Shown here piece after piece: positions 26,546 to 35,299 of a stretch of 64,000 nt of DNA. The stretch comes from TMED27 sp041397865 (GTDB taxonomy: Bacteria; Pseudomonadota; Alphaproteobacteria; Micavibrionales; Micavibrionaceae). The position numbers and the translations under genes were made by a program. The notes under the pieces are model-generated. The model searched no databases. It saw only the letters and a program-made list of their open reading frames with translations, and was not told the DNA's origin. The stretch's first letter is position 1. Each line of letters starts with the position of its first letter. The DNA lies in NCBI GenBank assembly GCA_041397865.1, contig JAWKVT010000002.1, forward strand, positions 248,001 to 312,000, written 5' to 3'.

Positions 26546-27415
26546 CTAACCTCCCACGCGTCTTTTTCTTTTCGATTGCGCCTTGCGAGACTTATAAGAG
26601 TTATTGGAAGAAGGTGTTTTGTGCAAAGCATCATTATTGGCAAAGCTTTGATCCGGAACCCCGCTCCAGCATAACGGTATCTGCGGAAATTCATGACCGA
26701 TTATATAGATATAATATTTGTTTTTAACCTTGATTCCATTACAGCGGTCCAAAACCCCTGAGCGCGGGATATACACATAATCCGAAAGATATGTCCCGTC
26801 ATAAATCCCCCCCGGACCGGCAGGAGGCTCCGGACGCCGTCCCTCTTTTAAGCTGTAACTTGATGTAAACGTATCGCTCTGACTTACAAAAATCGGAAAC
26901 CCGTCCGCCGCATACCCGACATGGCTCAAATTCTTGTTCACAAGCGCCGCAGGCGCCGCTGTGTAAACATACCGCCCTCCAGACTGCCTCATCCCGCCAT
27001 GCTGGTCGGCTTTGCTGCCGCGCATAACCCAGTTTTCCTGAGAGTTCCACGCTCCGCTAAAGCTCTGAGCAATCGGCACCCCGTCCAGCGCAACACCGAA
27101 AAACATCCCCGGCGCCCAAATTGTACTCGCATTGGCTGTCTTGGGCTTCGCATGAACCCGAAAAGCATAAGGCTGCATTTCAATCCCCAGAGCCTTTAAA
27201 TTCGCCGCCGCATGAAGCGGAACGCCATAAGCGCTGATATAGCGCATATCGCCTTCAACACTGATGCTTACACTATTGAGCTTATGCCCCGCCGCCGCCT
27301 CGTTTTCCTGAGCAAGCGCCTGAAAGCAAACAGCGCCTCCCAAAACGAGAAGCGCTGTCGCAAAACTAAAAAAAACGTTTTTGGATGATGTTTTTTTCAT
27401 CAATACAAAAAACAT
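26546..27415 (-). CDS. Secreted YHYH-domain protein
   Basis: 289 residues; a start at ATG 27400 gives the cleaner signal peptide (MKKTSSKNVFFSFATALLVL, cleaved after ALAQ). The mature protein has the YHYH-family blocks: HVGYAADGFPIFV, SSYSLKEGRRPEP, GGIYDGTYLSDYVYI, LDRCNGIKV, and FPQIPLCWSG. The eponymous YHYH is altered (YYIYIIGHEFP). The family is extracellular or periplasmic with unknown function. Its start is 7 nt after the cold-shock gene stop, so it could be read from the same transcript. Confidence 0.8.
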   Translation of the reverse strand: MFFVLMKKTSSKNVFFSFATALLVLGGAVCFQALAQENEAAAGHKLNSVSISVEGDMRYISAYGVPLHAAANLKALGIEMQPYAFRVHAKPKTANASTIWAPGMFFGVALDGVPIAQSFSGAWNSQENWVMRGSKADQHGGMRQSGGRYVYTAAPAALVNKNLSHVGYAADGFPIFVSQSDTFTSSYSLKEGRRPEPPAGPGGIYDGTYLSDYVYIPRSGVLDRCNGIKVKNKYYIYIIGHEFPQIPLCWSGVPDQSFANNDALHKTPSSNNSYKSRKAQSKRKRRVGG

Positions 27416-27421
27416 CCCAGG

Positions 27422-27625
27422 CTAAGCAGCCTTAAGATTTCCAGCCGCTTCCTTGCCACGGTTTTCCTGCAATTCATACTCGACCTTTTGGCCTTCCTCC
27501 AGCGTTTTCATACCCGCTGCTTCAACGGCTGTAATATGCACAAACACATCCTTGCCGCCATCATCGGGCACAATAAAGCCAAAGCCTTTATCGGGGTTAA
27601 ACCATTTTACAGTTCCAGTTGCCAT
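27422..27625 (-). CDS. Cold-shock domain protein, CspA family
   Basis: 67 residues, the usual size. RNP1 KGFGFIVPD and RNP2 DVFVHITAV are present in the single CSD, which binds single-stranded RNA/DNA as an RNA chaperone. The gene has a long leader (about 300 bp to the aspS start) including a hairpin near 27660-27690, which is common for temperature-responsive csp genes. GGAG sits 8 nt upstream of ATG 27625. Confidence 0.95.
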   Translation of the reverse strand: MATGTVKWFNPDKGFGFIVPDDGGKDVFVHITAVEAAGMKTLEEGQKVEYELQENRGKEAAGNLKAA

Positions 27626-27977
27626 TATACGATACTCCTTCGCGTTGACGTTAAAAAAATAGCTCTTCGGGGTATTCGGTATTCGAGCTATTTGTTAGTC
27701 AAAAGCGAAGTCATCCAAAGATAACTGCCATTAAACGCTTTTTATCCACAAAGTGCAAGGAGAATTGCAAGACGTAACAAGACACAAAAACCACAGCAAA
27801 GCAAAATGCGTGTGATGACGACGCTGAAGTATGTGAATCATTTTATAAGAGATGGGCTATATCATCCAACTAAACAGGTCGTATCCTTATTTTCGAAACG
27901 CCGTGTAATTTTTGATAAAAACCTTTGCATCCCGGCGTTTTGGCGTTTAAAACCCCTTAATGAATAAAGAGGTAACC
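27626..27977. promoter_or_regulatory. Divergent csp/aspS intergenic region with leader hairpin
   Basis: 352 bp without a gene. TAGCTC (27660-27665) and GAGCTA (27685-27690) form a hairpin in the csp 5' leader, with GGTATTCGGTATTC in the loop. On the aspS side, GAGG lies 6 nt before ATG 27978. No other open frame or RNA gene was recognised. Confidence 0.45.
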
Positions 27978-29798
27978 ATGCACGCATACAGAACCCACAC
28001 CTGCGCCGCGCTGCGCAAAACCGACGAAGGCACCTCCGTCAGACTTTCCGGATGGATTCACCGCATATACGACCTTGGCGGCGTCTTGTTTATCATCCTG
28101 CGTGATACCCATGGCATCACCCAATGCGTGGTCGAGGAAGACTCCCCCCTCATGGCCGAGCTTGAAAAATGGCGCGTTGAAAGCGTTGTCACGCTTGAAG
28201 GCACCGTCACCGCCCGCACAGCGGAAACAATCAACCCCAAAATGCCGACCGGCGAAATCGAAATCCGCATTGAAAAGGCAACCCTGCAATCCGCCGCCGA
28301 TGTCATTCCGTTTCAGGTCTACGAAGACGACGGGGCAGGGGAGGACATCCGCCTGCGCCACCGCTATCTCGACCTGCGCCGCGAGAAAATGCAAAAAAAC
28401 ATTCGCTTGCGAAACAATGTTATTGCCTCCATCCGTAAGCGCATGTGGGAACAGGATTTTCAGGAGTTCCAGACCCCCATCCTCACGGCCAGTTCTCCCG
28501 AAGGCGCGCGCGACTATCTCGTCCCCTCGCGTCTGCACCCCGGCAAGTTCTACGCGCTGCCTCAGGCCCCGCAAATGTTTAAACAGCTTCTCATGATGGG
28601 CGGCTTCGATAAGTACTTCCAGATCGCGCCGTGTTTCCGCGACGAAGATGGCCGCGCCGACCGTCTCGCCGAATTTTACCAGCTCGATGTGGAGATGAGC
28701 TTCGTCACACAAGAAGACGTCCATAACGCCGTCCAGCCCGTTGTGCAGGGCGTGTTCGAGGAATTCGCAGATTTCACCGGCGAAAAACGCAAGGTCGAAT
28801 GGCTCCCGAATTTGCGCTATGAAGACGCCATGCTCAAATACGGCACCGATAAGCCCGACCTGCGCAACCCTCTTGAAATTGTCGATGTTACCGAAATCTT
28901 CGCCCGCGACGATGTCGAATTCAAAGCCTTTAAAGGCGTGGTCGAAAAAGGCGGCGTCGTCCGCGCCATTCGCGCCCCCAATGTTGCCGACCAGCCGCGC
29001 AGCTTCTTTGATAAGCTCAATTCATGGGCGCAAGGCCAAGGCGCACCGGGGCTGGGTTATGTGCTGTTCAAAGACGGCGAGGGCGCTGGCCCCATCGCAA
29101 AATTCATCCCCGCCGCCGCGCAAGATGAACTGCGCAAAGCCGCTGCCCTCGAAGACGGCGACGCCATCTTCTTCATCTGTAATCAGGAAGCTGCGGCTGC
29201 CAAATTCGCCGGGGCCGCCCGTGACGCCATTTGCGACGCCCTGCCCGAAAACCACGAAGCCGCCCGCGAAAAAGGCGTCTATAAATTCTGCTGGATCGTC
29301 GATTTCCCCATGTATGAATTCGATGAAAAAGCGCAGAAAATAGACTTCTCCCACAATCCGTTCTCAATGCCTCAGGGCGGCATGGACGACCTCGAAAACA
29401 AAGACCCTCTCGAAGTCTATGCCTTCCAGTATGACTGCGTGTGCAACGGCTTCGAACTTTGCTCCGGCGCGATCCGCAACCACAAACCCGAAATCATGCA
29501 GCGCGCCTTCGGCATCGCCGGATACGGCCCCGACGTACTGGAAAAAGAGTTCGGCGGCATGCTCGGCGCTATGCGCTACGGCGCTCCGCCCCACGGCGGC
29601 TGCGCTTGGGGCATAGACCGTATCGTCATGCTGCTGGCTGATGAGCCCAACCTGCGCGAAGTCTACGCTTTTGTGATGAACGGCCAATACGAAGACGCCA
29701 TGATGCAGGCTCCCTCTCCGGCCAAACCCGAACAGCTCAAGGAACTCCACCTCAAGCTCAACCTGCCGAAAAAAGCCATCAGCGAAGAGGCGGCTTAA
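27978..29798 (+). CDS. aspS: Aspartyl-tRNA synthetase
   Basis: 606 residues from ATG 27978 (AGAGG 6 nt upstream; ATG 27960 is in frame but has no ribosome site and adds a non-conserved MNKEVT). N-terminal OB fold (VRLSGWIHRIYDLGG), class II core with motif 2 (CFRDEDGRADRLAEFYQLD) and motif 3 (GGCAWGIDRIVMLL), plus the bacterial GAD insertion. Charges tRNA-Asp; whether it also mischarges tRNA-Asn (non-discriminating form) cannot be settled here. Codon use is more C-rich in third positions than the genes left of 26 kb. Confidence 0.97.
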   Translation: MHAYRTHTCAALRKTDEGTSVRLSGWIHRIYDLGGVLFIILRDTHGITQCVVEEDSPLMAELEKWRVESVVTLEGTVTARTAETINPKMPTGEIEIRIEKATLQSAADVIPFQVYEDDGAGEDIRLRHRYLDLRREKMQKNIRLRNNVIASIRKRMWEQDFQEFQTPILTASSPEGARDYLVPSRLHPGKFYALPQAPQMFKQLLMMGGFDKYFQIAPCFRDEDGRADRLAEFYQLDVEMSFVTQEDVHNAVQPVVQGVFEEFADFTGEKRKVEWLPNLRYEDAMLKYGTDKPDLRNPLEIVDVTEIFARDDVEFKAFKGVVEKGGVVRAIRAPNVADQPRSFFDKLNSWAQGQGAPGLGYVLFKDGEGAGPIAKFIPAAAQDELRKAAALEDGDAIFFICNQEAAAAKFAGAARDAICDALPENHEAAREKGVYKFCWIVDFPMYEFDEKAQKIDFSHNPFSMPQGGMDDLENKDPLEVYAFQYDCVCNGFELCSGAIRNHKPEIMQRAFGIAGYGPDVLEKEFGGMLGAMRYGAPPHGGCAWGIDRIVMLLADEPNLREVYAFVMNGQYEDAMMQAPSPAKPEQLKELHLKLNLPKKAISEEAA

Positions 29799-29806
29799 TA
29801 GCTCTC

Positions 29807-30553
29807 CTAAACCGCGCCTTCTGCCGTGTCCCGGCCCAGCACGTGCAGCCGCACCGCGTCATGCGCGGTGATATGAATCTCGCCCAGCCGAATAAGGGCT
29901 TCCTGCACAAGCTCCGGCACATCCTGAAAAGTGGCCGGATCCGGCAAAATCCGCCCCTCCATGGCCGCGCGGATATCCCCAAGCTTCCCGCGCGTTTCCT
30001 CCAGCATTTTATGCTCGGCTTGCACCCGCGCCGTAACGCCGCCACCCAGACTTTTCGCTTGCAGCAATACGCGCTCCACGCTGGCCAGCCGCTCTTCGGC
30101 GGCTTCCAAAAGCGCGCACGCTTCATTAAAAACCGTAAAATACGCCTCTTCTTCCTCCAGATAGGTCTGCATCGCCGCCTTGCGCAAATCATCAGACTCC
30201 ATATCCGCCAGCCACGAACCCTTCACATCATATTTGCAGTGAAAACTCTTCGGCATCTCCGTCTCTGAAATCTCAAGAACATCGCGCTGCAAAATATTGC
30301 TCTGCCACAGGATAAAGTTTTTCAAATGCCCGGGCAGGGGGGCCGGATTCCCGCACAGCGCCATGGCCTCCTCATGGCTGATCTCTTCATACGGATTTTT
30401 CACGCCGCCTTTTTCAGTCGCCAAAAACAGCTTCAGTGTATCGGAAAGCAAAAGGATCGTTTCGCTGGCATCCTCAAACCCTTTGATAACGTCCTCAGGA
30501 TTGATGGAAGGGGCGGTGCTTGGGGTATCGTTCATATGCTTTTGGCGGCTCAC
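29807..30553 (-). CDS. Unknown soluble protein with C-terminal coiled coil
   Basis: 248 residues (242 if started at ATG 30535). No family recognised. It has an acidic N-terminal half (PEDVIKGFEDASETILLLSD), a helical middle, and coiled coil about 140-205 (AALLEAAEERLASVERVLLQ-like heptads). No signal peptide or membrane span. It is 61 nt downstream of another helical unknown on the same strand and convergent with aspS with an 8-nt gap. Confidence 0.6.
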   Translation of the reverse strand: MSRQKHMNDTPSTAPSINPEDVIKGFEDASETILLLSDTLKLFLATEKGGVKNPYEEISHEEAMALCGNPAPLPGHLKNFILWQSNILQRDVLEISETEMPKSFHCKYDVKGSWLADMESDDLRKAAMQTYLEEEEAYFTVFNEACALLEAAEERLASVERVLLQAKSLGGGVTARVQAEHKMLEETRGKLGDIRAAMEGRILPDPATFQDVPELVQEALIRLGEIHITAHDAVRLHVLGRDTAEGAV

Positions 30554-30614
30554 GCAAAAGTTAAAAAATTAACTCTAAAGCATGAAACAGGGGAACTCAA
30601 TATCGGAAAGGGCG

Positions 30615-31367
30615 CTACGGCGCCGCATTCGGATTCCCTTTAAGCGGGTTGTTAAGAGGATTGGCCGAAGAAAGTCCGGGAGATAATCCCGGTCCCGCCG
30701 CCGCCGCGTTATGCGCTTGCTGTGCAACATCGTCCACCTGCGTCTCCACTTTTTCCAGAGCCTCGGTGTCGGTTGCCGCAGCATGTTTTTTACTCGCAGT
30801 TTTGACGTCACGCTTTAATGATTTAAGCTCCTTTTTTTGCGCCTTCAACTCTGCGATGCGCTCTGTGTTTTTTGCCGAGTGCCCGCCGCTATCCCCGCCG
30901 CCCGAAGCGCTCCCCGAAGCGCTTCCTGACGCCTCTTCCTCAATCTTCCGGATCTCATCGTTAATCGCATGAATCCGCTCTTTGATAAGGGCTTCCGTTG
31001 CCTGAATCTTTTCCCCGACCTGCGTATATTGCTCGCAGAATAATTTGTATTCCTCTTCCAATGCCCTGCGGAGTTTGTCAAATTCCGACAAAGCTTCGTC
31101 ATCGCTTAAATCTTTCAGGCGTTTGGCAAACGTGCCGTCCGCAATGCCCGCTTTTTTCCCCAATCCCAAAATGGTAAGAATCTGAAGCAGGTTTTCCAGC
31201 TCCGCCCTGTCTTTCGGGGCAAAAGGAAGTGATATGCGAAGAAACGGGTTGAGTACCGCGACCGCCTCCGCCGAAGCACGCGCTTTTTCTATCGCAGCCT
31301 GTGCAATCCGCTGCGCATTTGCCGCATCCGCTTGTGGCGTAAAAACCGGTAATCCGTCAGGAGCCAT
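30615..31367 (-). CDS. Unknown coiled-coil protein with low-complexity Gly/Ser linker
   Basis: 250 residues. Two coiled-coil blocks (about 90-145 and 170-205) are separated by a SGSASGSASGGGDSGG linker; the tail is Ala/Gly/Asn/Pro-rich. Lys/Glu-rich helices (RIAELKAQKKELKSLKRDVK). No enzymatic motif, signal peptide or membrane span. Together with the downstream gene it may be a two-gene unit. A terminator precedes it on the upstream side, so it has its own promoter. Confidence 0.6.
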   Translation of the reverse strand: MAPDGLPVFTPQADAANAQRIAQAAIEKARASAEAVAVLNPFLRISLPFAPKDRAELENLLQILTILGLGKKAGIADGTFAKRLKDLSDDEALSEFDKLRRALEEEYKLFCEQYTQVGEKIQATEALIKERIHAINDEIRKIEEEASGSASGSASGGGDSGGHSAKNTERIAELKAQKKELKSLKRDVKTASKKHAAATDTEALEKVETQVDDVAQQAHNAAAAGPGLSPGLSSANPLNNPLKGNPNAAP

Positions 31368-31424
31368 AACCCATCCTCTATTCCAATGCCCCCCCCAAAC
31401 TACACGATCTGCCCGCCATTTGTC

Positions 31425-31474
31425 AAAAAAAGCCCGGCGCTCCTGAAGGGGAAGGAAGGGAGAGCCGGGCTTTT
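31425..31474. terminator. Rho-independent terminator
   Basis: Inverted repeat AAAAAAGCCCGGC (31425-31437) and GCCGGGCTTTT (31464-31474) around a 26-nt purine-rich loop. A-run on one side and T-run on the other, so it can work on both strands; most likely ends the GGDEF gene transcript at 31565. Confidence 0.75.
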
Positions 31475-31564
31475 GGGCGTGCCTGCTTTTTTGGGTTCAC
31501 GGTTGGGAAGGGGGAAAGCAGGCCCGGATTCTATAGTCGTTTGGCTTTATCAGGGTAAACGGTT

Positions 31565-32191
31565 CTATGACCCCAAAGCCTCCTTTCTGGCCGTCTCGCT
31601 GCCGAAGATCATCTCCGCCTTCGCCCCCGGCGCATAGCTTTTAAGTCCCAGGCTAAGGCTCATGCGAATTTCTTCGCCGCCACGGATCAGCGATAACCGG
31701 TTCAGCCGCAGCGCCATGTTCTGAAGACGGCTCAACGCCTGACCCATGCGCGTATCGGCAAATAATAAAACAAATTCATCCTCCTGCGTTCGCGCTGCCA
31801 TATCCATATCGCGGATCTCACTTTGTAAAGCCTGCGCGATGAGTGTAAGCGCAGCCTCTCCGGCAGCTTTACCCTGCTTTTCTTCAATAGAACAAAGGTT
31901 TTCCAGCGTGAAAATAACCAGCAAACCGCCATCGCTATACCCGCGATTTGTCCGGGCGATCTCGCGCCGCAGCGCTGCAAAAAGCCCCTGCCGGTCCGCA
32001 AAGCCCGTCAGCGGGTCAAGCCCGCCCGCAGCCGCCGGTTCCTCCGGCCCCCGCGCCAAAAGGTCGAAAATATCGCGCCGCCCGTCAAGAAAAGACTGAT
32101 TGCGCGTCAGCTCCAGCCGCTCATGTAGACCGCCGGACAAAGACGCCTCCGCCCGCGCTGCATGTTTATTCTGAATCGTGTCCGAGGTCAT
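31565..32191 (-). CDS. Degenerate GGDEF-domain protein
   Basis: 208 residues. DPLTGFADRQGLFAALRREI marks the start of a GGDEF domain, and the expected GG(D/E)EF loop reads AARTQEDEFVLLF. Both glycines are lost (QEDEF), so c-di-GMP synthesis is not expected; it may bind GTP or c-di-GMP or act as a regulator. The N-terminal 65 residues are a short linker without a sensor domain. No signal or membrane span. Near pleD (1.7 kb away, opposite strand), which has the intact version. Confidence 0.78.
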   Translation of the reverse strand: MTSDTIQNKHAARAEASLSGGLHERLELTRNQSFLDGRRDIFDLLARGPEEPAAAGGLDPLTGFADRQGLFAALRREIARTNRGYSDGGLLVIFTLENLCSIEEKQGKAAGEAALTLIAQALQSEIRDMDMAARTQEDEFVLLFADTRMGQALSRLQNMALRLNRLSLIRGGEEIRMSLSLGLKSYAPGAKAEMIFGSETARKEALGS

Positions 32192-32450
32192 TCAGCCACC
32201 CTGTTTTATTCCTTTTATAAAAAAGCTGTTGCGAATGCTGTGCCAGTTTTATTTCACATTAATATGTTTTATTTCAAATGCTTACTGTGAACTCTTGATG
32301 CGAGTTGCCGCCTGCGGGGGAAACGCCGTGTAAAAGATAAGGAGTTTTTTGCCCGCCCCTCCGAAAAGCGCAATAAAACGGCTATATTAAGGCTTTGCGC
32401 AAGACTCCCGCTTTGATATGATAGCCGCGTTATCAGGGAAATAGTTTTTC

Positions 32451-33320
32451 ATGCGCCATCGCCCAATTTCATTATATCGTGCCCTTTTGCTTCTCATGGC
32501 CGCCGCAATATACGCGCAGGCCGCCATGGCCGATGAAATCCGCGGAAAAGCCGAATCTCTCGGTTTCCGCCCGCATAAAGCGCTTTACGATATAAAGCTG
32601 GCCGGTGCGCGCAGCGGCTCTCAAATCCTCAATATTTCCGGGCAGATGCTCTATGAATGGCAGCCCTCCTGCGAGGCATGGACGACCAATCACCGCTTTA
32701 ATATCCTCTACGAATATGCCGATAGCGCGCCGATGCGCATCACCAGCAATTTCTCAACCTACGAAACCTTTGACGGGCAAAGCCTGAGCTTCACCTCCCA
32801 GCGTAAACGCGATGGCGAAGTGTTCGAGGAAATGCGCGGAAGCGCGGCCATGACCGCAGGTTTGACTGGAAACGCCCAGTTTACGATTCCCGCGGAGCTT
32901 GAATTCGACCTCCCCGAAGGCACGCTTTTCCCCGTCGCCCATTCCATCGCCGTAGCGGAAAAAATAAAGGAAGGGAAAAAGTTTTATAACGCCCCGATCT
33001 TTGACGGTAGCGATGAAGAAGGCCCCGTCAGCGTCAACGCCTTTATCGGCAAGCCGGTGACCCCCGCCCAGCTTGAATCTCCACCATCCAAAGCGCTCGA
33101 TAAGGCCTTGCTCGAATCCCCGGCCCGCGCTGTCCGCCTTGCTTTTTTCCCGTTAAGCGATCAGGAAGCCGCCTCGGACTATGAAATGAATCTGGTCTTC
33201 CACGAAAACGGCCTCATCAGCGATATGCTGATCGAATATGACGATTTTTCAATATCCCAGACACTCATCGCCGTAGAAGCGGTCGAAGACGGCTGTAACC
33301 GCGGCCAGTTCAACGATTGA
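32451..33320 (+). CDS. eipB: EipB-like envelope protein (DUF1849)
   Basis: 289 residues. Signal peptide to about residue 27 (cut after AMA, before DEIRGK). The mature start HKALYDIKLAGARSGSQILN, then GQMLYEWQPSCEAWTTNHRF, is the conserved DUF1849 block, and a second Cys near the C-terminus (VEDGCNRGQ) is positioned for the disulfide known in Brucella EipB. EipB is a periplasmic beta-spiral protein needed for envelope integrity and found in Alphaproteobacteria, which supports the lineage call. Single gene upstream of divK. Confidence 0.9.
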   Translation: MRHRPISLYRALLLLMAAAIYAQAAMADEIRGKAESLGFRPHKALYDIKLAGARSGSQILNISGQMLYEWQPSCEAWTTNHRFNILYEYADSAPMRITSNFSTYETFDGQSLSFTSQRKRDGEVFEEMRGSAAMTAGLTGNAQFTIPAELEFDLPEGTLFPVAHSIAVAEKIKEGKKFYNAPIFDGSDEEGPVSVNAFIGKPVTPAQLESPPSKALDKALLESPARAVRLAFFPLSDQEAASDYEMNLVFHENGLISDMLIEYDDFSISQTLIAVEAVEDGCNRGQFND

Positions 33321-33438
33321 CCGGGCTGTATAAATGAGGTTCTCAACCATGACAAAAACCTATAGAATTCACGCAGAAAATAAAAAACGGAGCGTCAATC
33401 TTAACACTTTGGAAATAAAGACATTATACTCTTCTATA

Positions 33439-33450
33439 GGGGCCGGCCCC
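33439..33450. promoter_or_regulatory. 12-bp palindrome in the divK leader
   Basis: Perfect GGGGCCGGCCCC, 34 bp before the divK start. It could be a hairpin or an operator. No CtrA-type TTAA-N7-TTAA site was found in this leader. Confidence 0.35.
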
Positions 33451-33483
33451 TGAAAGGCCGAAAAGACGTAAGGGCAAAATTTT

Positions 33484-33846
33484 ATGAGTAAAACCGTTCT
33501 GATTGTCGAAGATAACGAATTGAACATGAAGCTGTTTCAGGATTTGCTGGAAGCGCATGACATCGCCACATTGGAAACCAACGATGGCCGTAATGTTCTT
33601 GATATCGCGCGCGAGCATAAACCCGATCTCATCCTCATGGATATCCAATTGCCCGAAGTTTCAGGCCTCGAAGTAACAAAATGGCTTAAGGACGACGAGG
33701 AACTCAAACACATTCCCGTGATCGCGGTAACGGCATTTGCCATGAAAGGCGACGAACAAAAAATTCGCGAAGGCGGGTGCGAAGATTATATTTCCAAACC
33801 CATCTCGGTTGGAAATTTCATGGATGTCATACAAAGCTATTTGTAA
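33484..33846 (+). CDS. divK: Single-domain response regulator DivK
   Basis: 120 residues, one receiver domain: acidic pair in VEDNELNMKLF, phosphoacceptor Asp in LILMDIQLP (residue 53), Thr in AVTAFAMKGDE and Lys in ISKPISV. The sequence pattern and the position directly before pleD identify DivK, the cell-fate regulator that, when phosphorylated, acts on the DivL-CckA pathway and lowers CtrA activity. AAGGG lies 8 nt upstream. pleD follows after 16 nt. Confidence 0.93.
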   Translation: MSKTVLIVEDNELNMKLFQDLLEAHDIATLETNDGRNVLDIAREHKPDLILMDIQLPEVSGLEVTKWLKDDEELKHIPVIAVTAFAMKGDEQKIREGGCEDYISKPISVGNFMDVIQSYL

Positions 33847-33862
33847 GTAAGGAAGTGACTAT

Positions 33863-35290
33863 ATGTCTGCAAGGGTGTTGGTTGTTGATGATATTTTGCC
33901 CAATGTAAAATTACTGGAGGCCAAGCTCTCCAGTGAATATTACGAGGTTCTCACCGCCATGAACGGCGAAGAAGCCCTGCGCAAGGTTGCCGAGGAAAGC
34001 CCCGATATCGTCCTGCTCGACGTCATGATGCCCGGCATGGACGGTTTCGAGGTTTGCGCAAAAATCAAGGAAAACGCCAAAAGCGCGCACATCCCCGTCA
34101 TCATGGTCACGGCCTTGACCGATGTGCAGGACAAAGTGCGCGGCCTCGAATCCGGCGCGGATGATTTTCTCTCCAAGCCCATTAACGACACCGCGCTCAT
34201 GGCCCGCGTTCGCTCCCTCGTGCGCTTGAAAATGTCCACTGATGAATGGCGCGTGCGTGAAAATACCGCCAATCAGCTCGGCGTTGTCGATACTTCCGCA
34301 AGCGCGATGAGCGAACCGGCGGAAAAGGCCAATGTTCTGGTTGTCGAGGATAAGGATTTCGAACTGCGCAAGATTGAGGAAACGCTGCGCGGCGACCATC
34401 ACACCATCACCAGCGTAGGAAAAGGCACCGAAGCGATGGCCGCAATCGCGGCCCACAATTTTGATCTCATTATCGTCAGCCTGAATCTTGACGGCGAAGA
34501 TGGCCTACGCCTGTGTTCGCATCTCAAATCCAACGAACGCACCCGCGCTGTCCCCCTTGTGATGATTGCCAGCGAAGAGGATATGAGCCGCATCGCCCAC
34601 GGCCTTGAAATCGGTGCGCATGATTATCTTCTGCGTCCGATAGAGCGCTCCGAGCTTCTCGCCCGCACCCGCACGCAAATCCGCCGCAAGCGTTTTCAGG
34701 AACGCCTGCGCGCCACCTATGAAATCAGCCTCTCAATGGCGCTGACAGACAGCCTCACCGGCCTTTATAACCGCCGCTATCTCGAAGTTCACCTCGAAAA
34801 AATCCTCCAGAAAAATAAAATCAGCAAAAAATCTCTGGCCGTGATGATGATCGACATCGACCATTTCAAACCCATTAACGACACCCACGGCCACAAAGCC
34901 GGGGACGAAGCCCTCAAAATTTTTGGGCAGCGCCTCAAAGATAATTTACGCGACTTTGACCTCGTTGCGCGCATCGGCGGTGAAGAGTTCGTCGTCATCT
35001 TGCCCGACGTGTCCGAGCGCCGCACCCATATGGTTGCCGAGCGCCTTCGCCGCGCCATTGCCGACACCCCCTTTGACGTTGGCGCGCAGGCAGGCCCGCT
35101 CGATATCACCACCTCAATCGGCGGCACAGTCATTGATTTCGAAGATCACACGGTTCACGAAGTCCTCGAACGCGCAGACAAAGCCCTGTACAAAGCCAAA
35201 GAATCCGGGCGCAATTGCGTGGTTTTCGAAGACCTCGGAAAACTCAACCCGGACGATTACGAAATCACCGAACGCAAAACGGTGGAATAA
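33863..35290 (+). CDS. pleD: Diguanylate cyclase response regulator PleD
   Basis: 475 residues: receiver 1 (about 1-120, phosphoacceptor in VLLDVMMPGMDGFEV), second receiver-like domain (about 155-275, lacking a clear phosphoacceptor), and GGDEF (about 300-460) with intact IGGEEFVVIL. The RxxD inhibitory site is present five residues before it (LRDFDLVARIGGEEF), so product feedback inhibition should work. PleD makes c-di-GMP when phosphorylated and drives the swarmer-to-stalked change in Caulobacter. Co-transcribed with divK. Confidence 0.94.
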   Translation: MSARVLVVDDILPNVKLLEAKLSSEYYEVLTAMNGEEALRKVAEESPDIVLLDVMMPGMDGFEVCAKIKENAKSAHIPVIMVTALTDVQDKVRGLESGADDFLSKPINDTALMARVRSLVRLKMSTDEWRVRENTANQLGVVDTSASAMSEPAEKANVLVVEDKDFELRKIEETLRGDHHTITSVGKGTEAMAAIAAHNFDLIIVSLNLDGEDGLRLCSHLKSNERTRAVPLVMIASEEDMSRIAHGLEIGAHDYLLRPIERSELLARTRTQIRRKRFQERLRATYEISLSMALTDSLTGLYNRRYLEVHLEKILQKNKISKKSLAVMMIDIDHFKPINDTHGHKAGDEALKIFGQRLKDNLRDFDLVARIGGEEFVVILPDVSERRTHMVAERLRRAIADTPFDVGAQAGPLDITTSIGGTVIDFEDHTVHEVLERADKALYKAKESGRNCVVFEDLGKLNPDDYEITERKTVE

Positions 35291-35299
35291 ACCGCTTCT

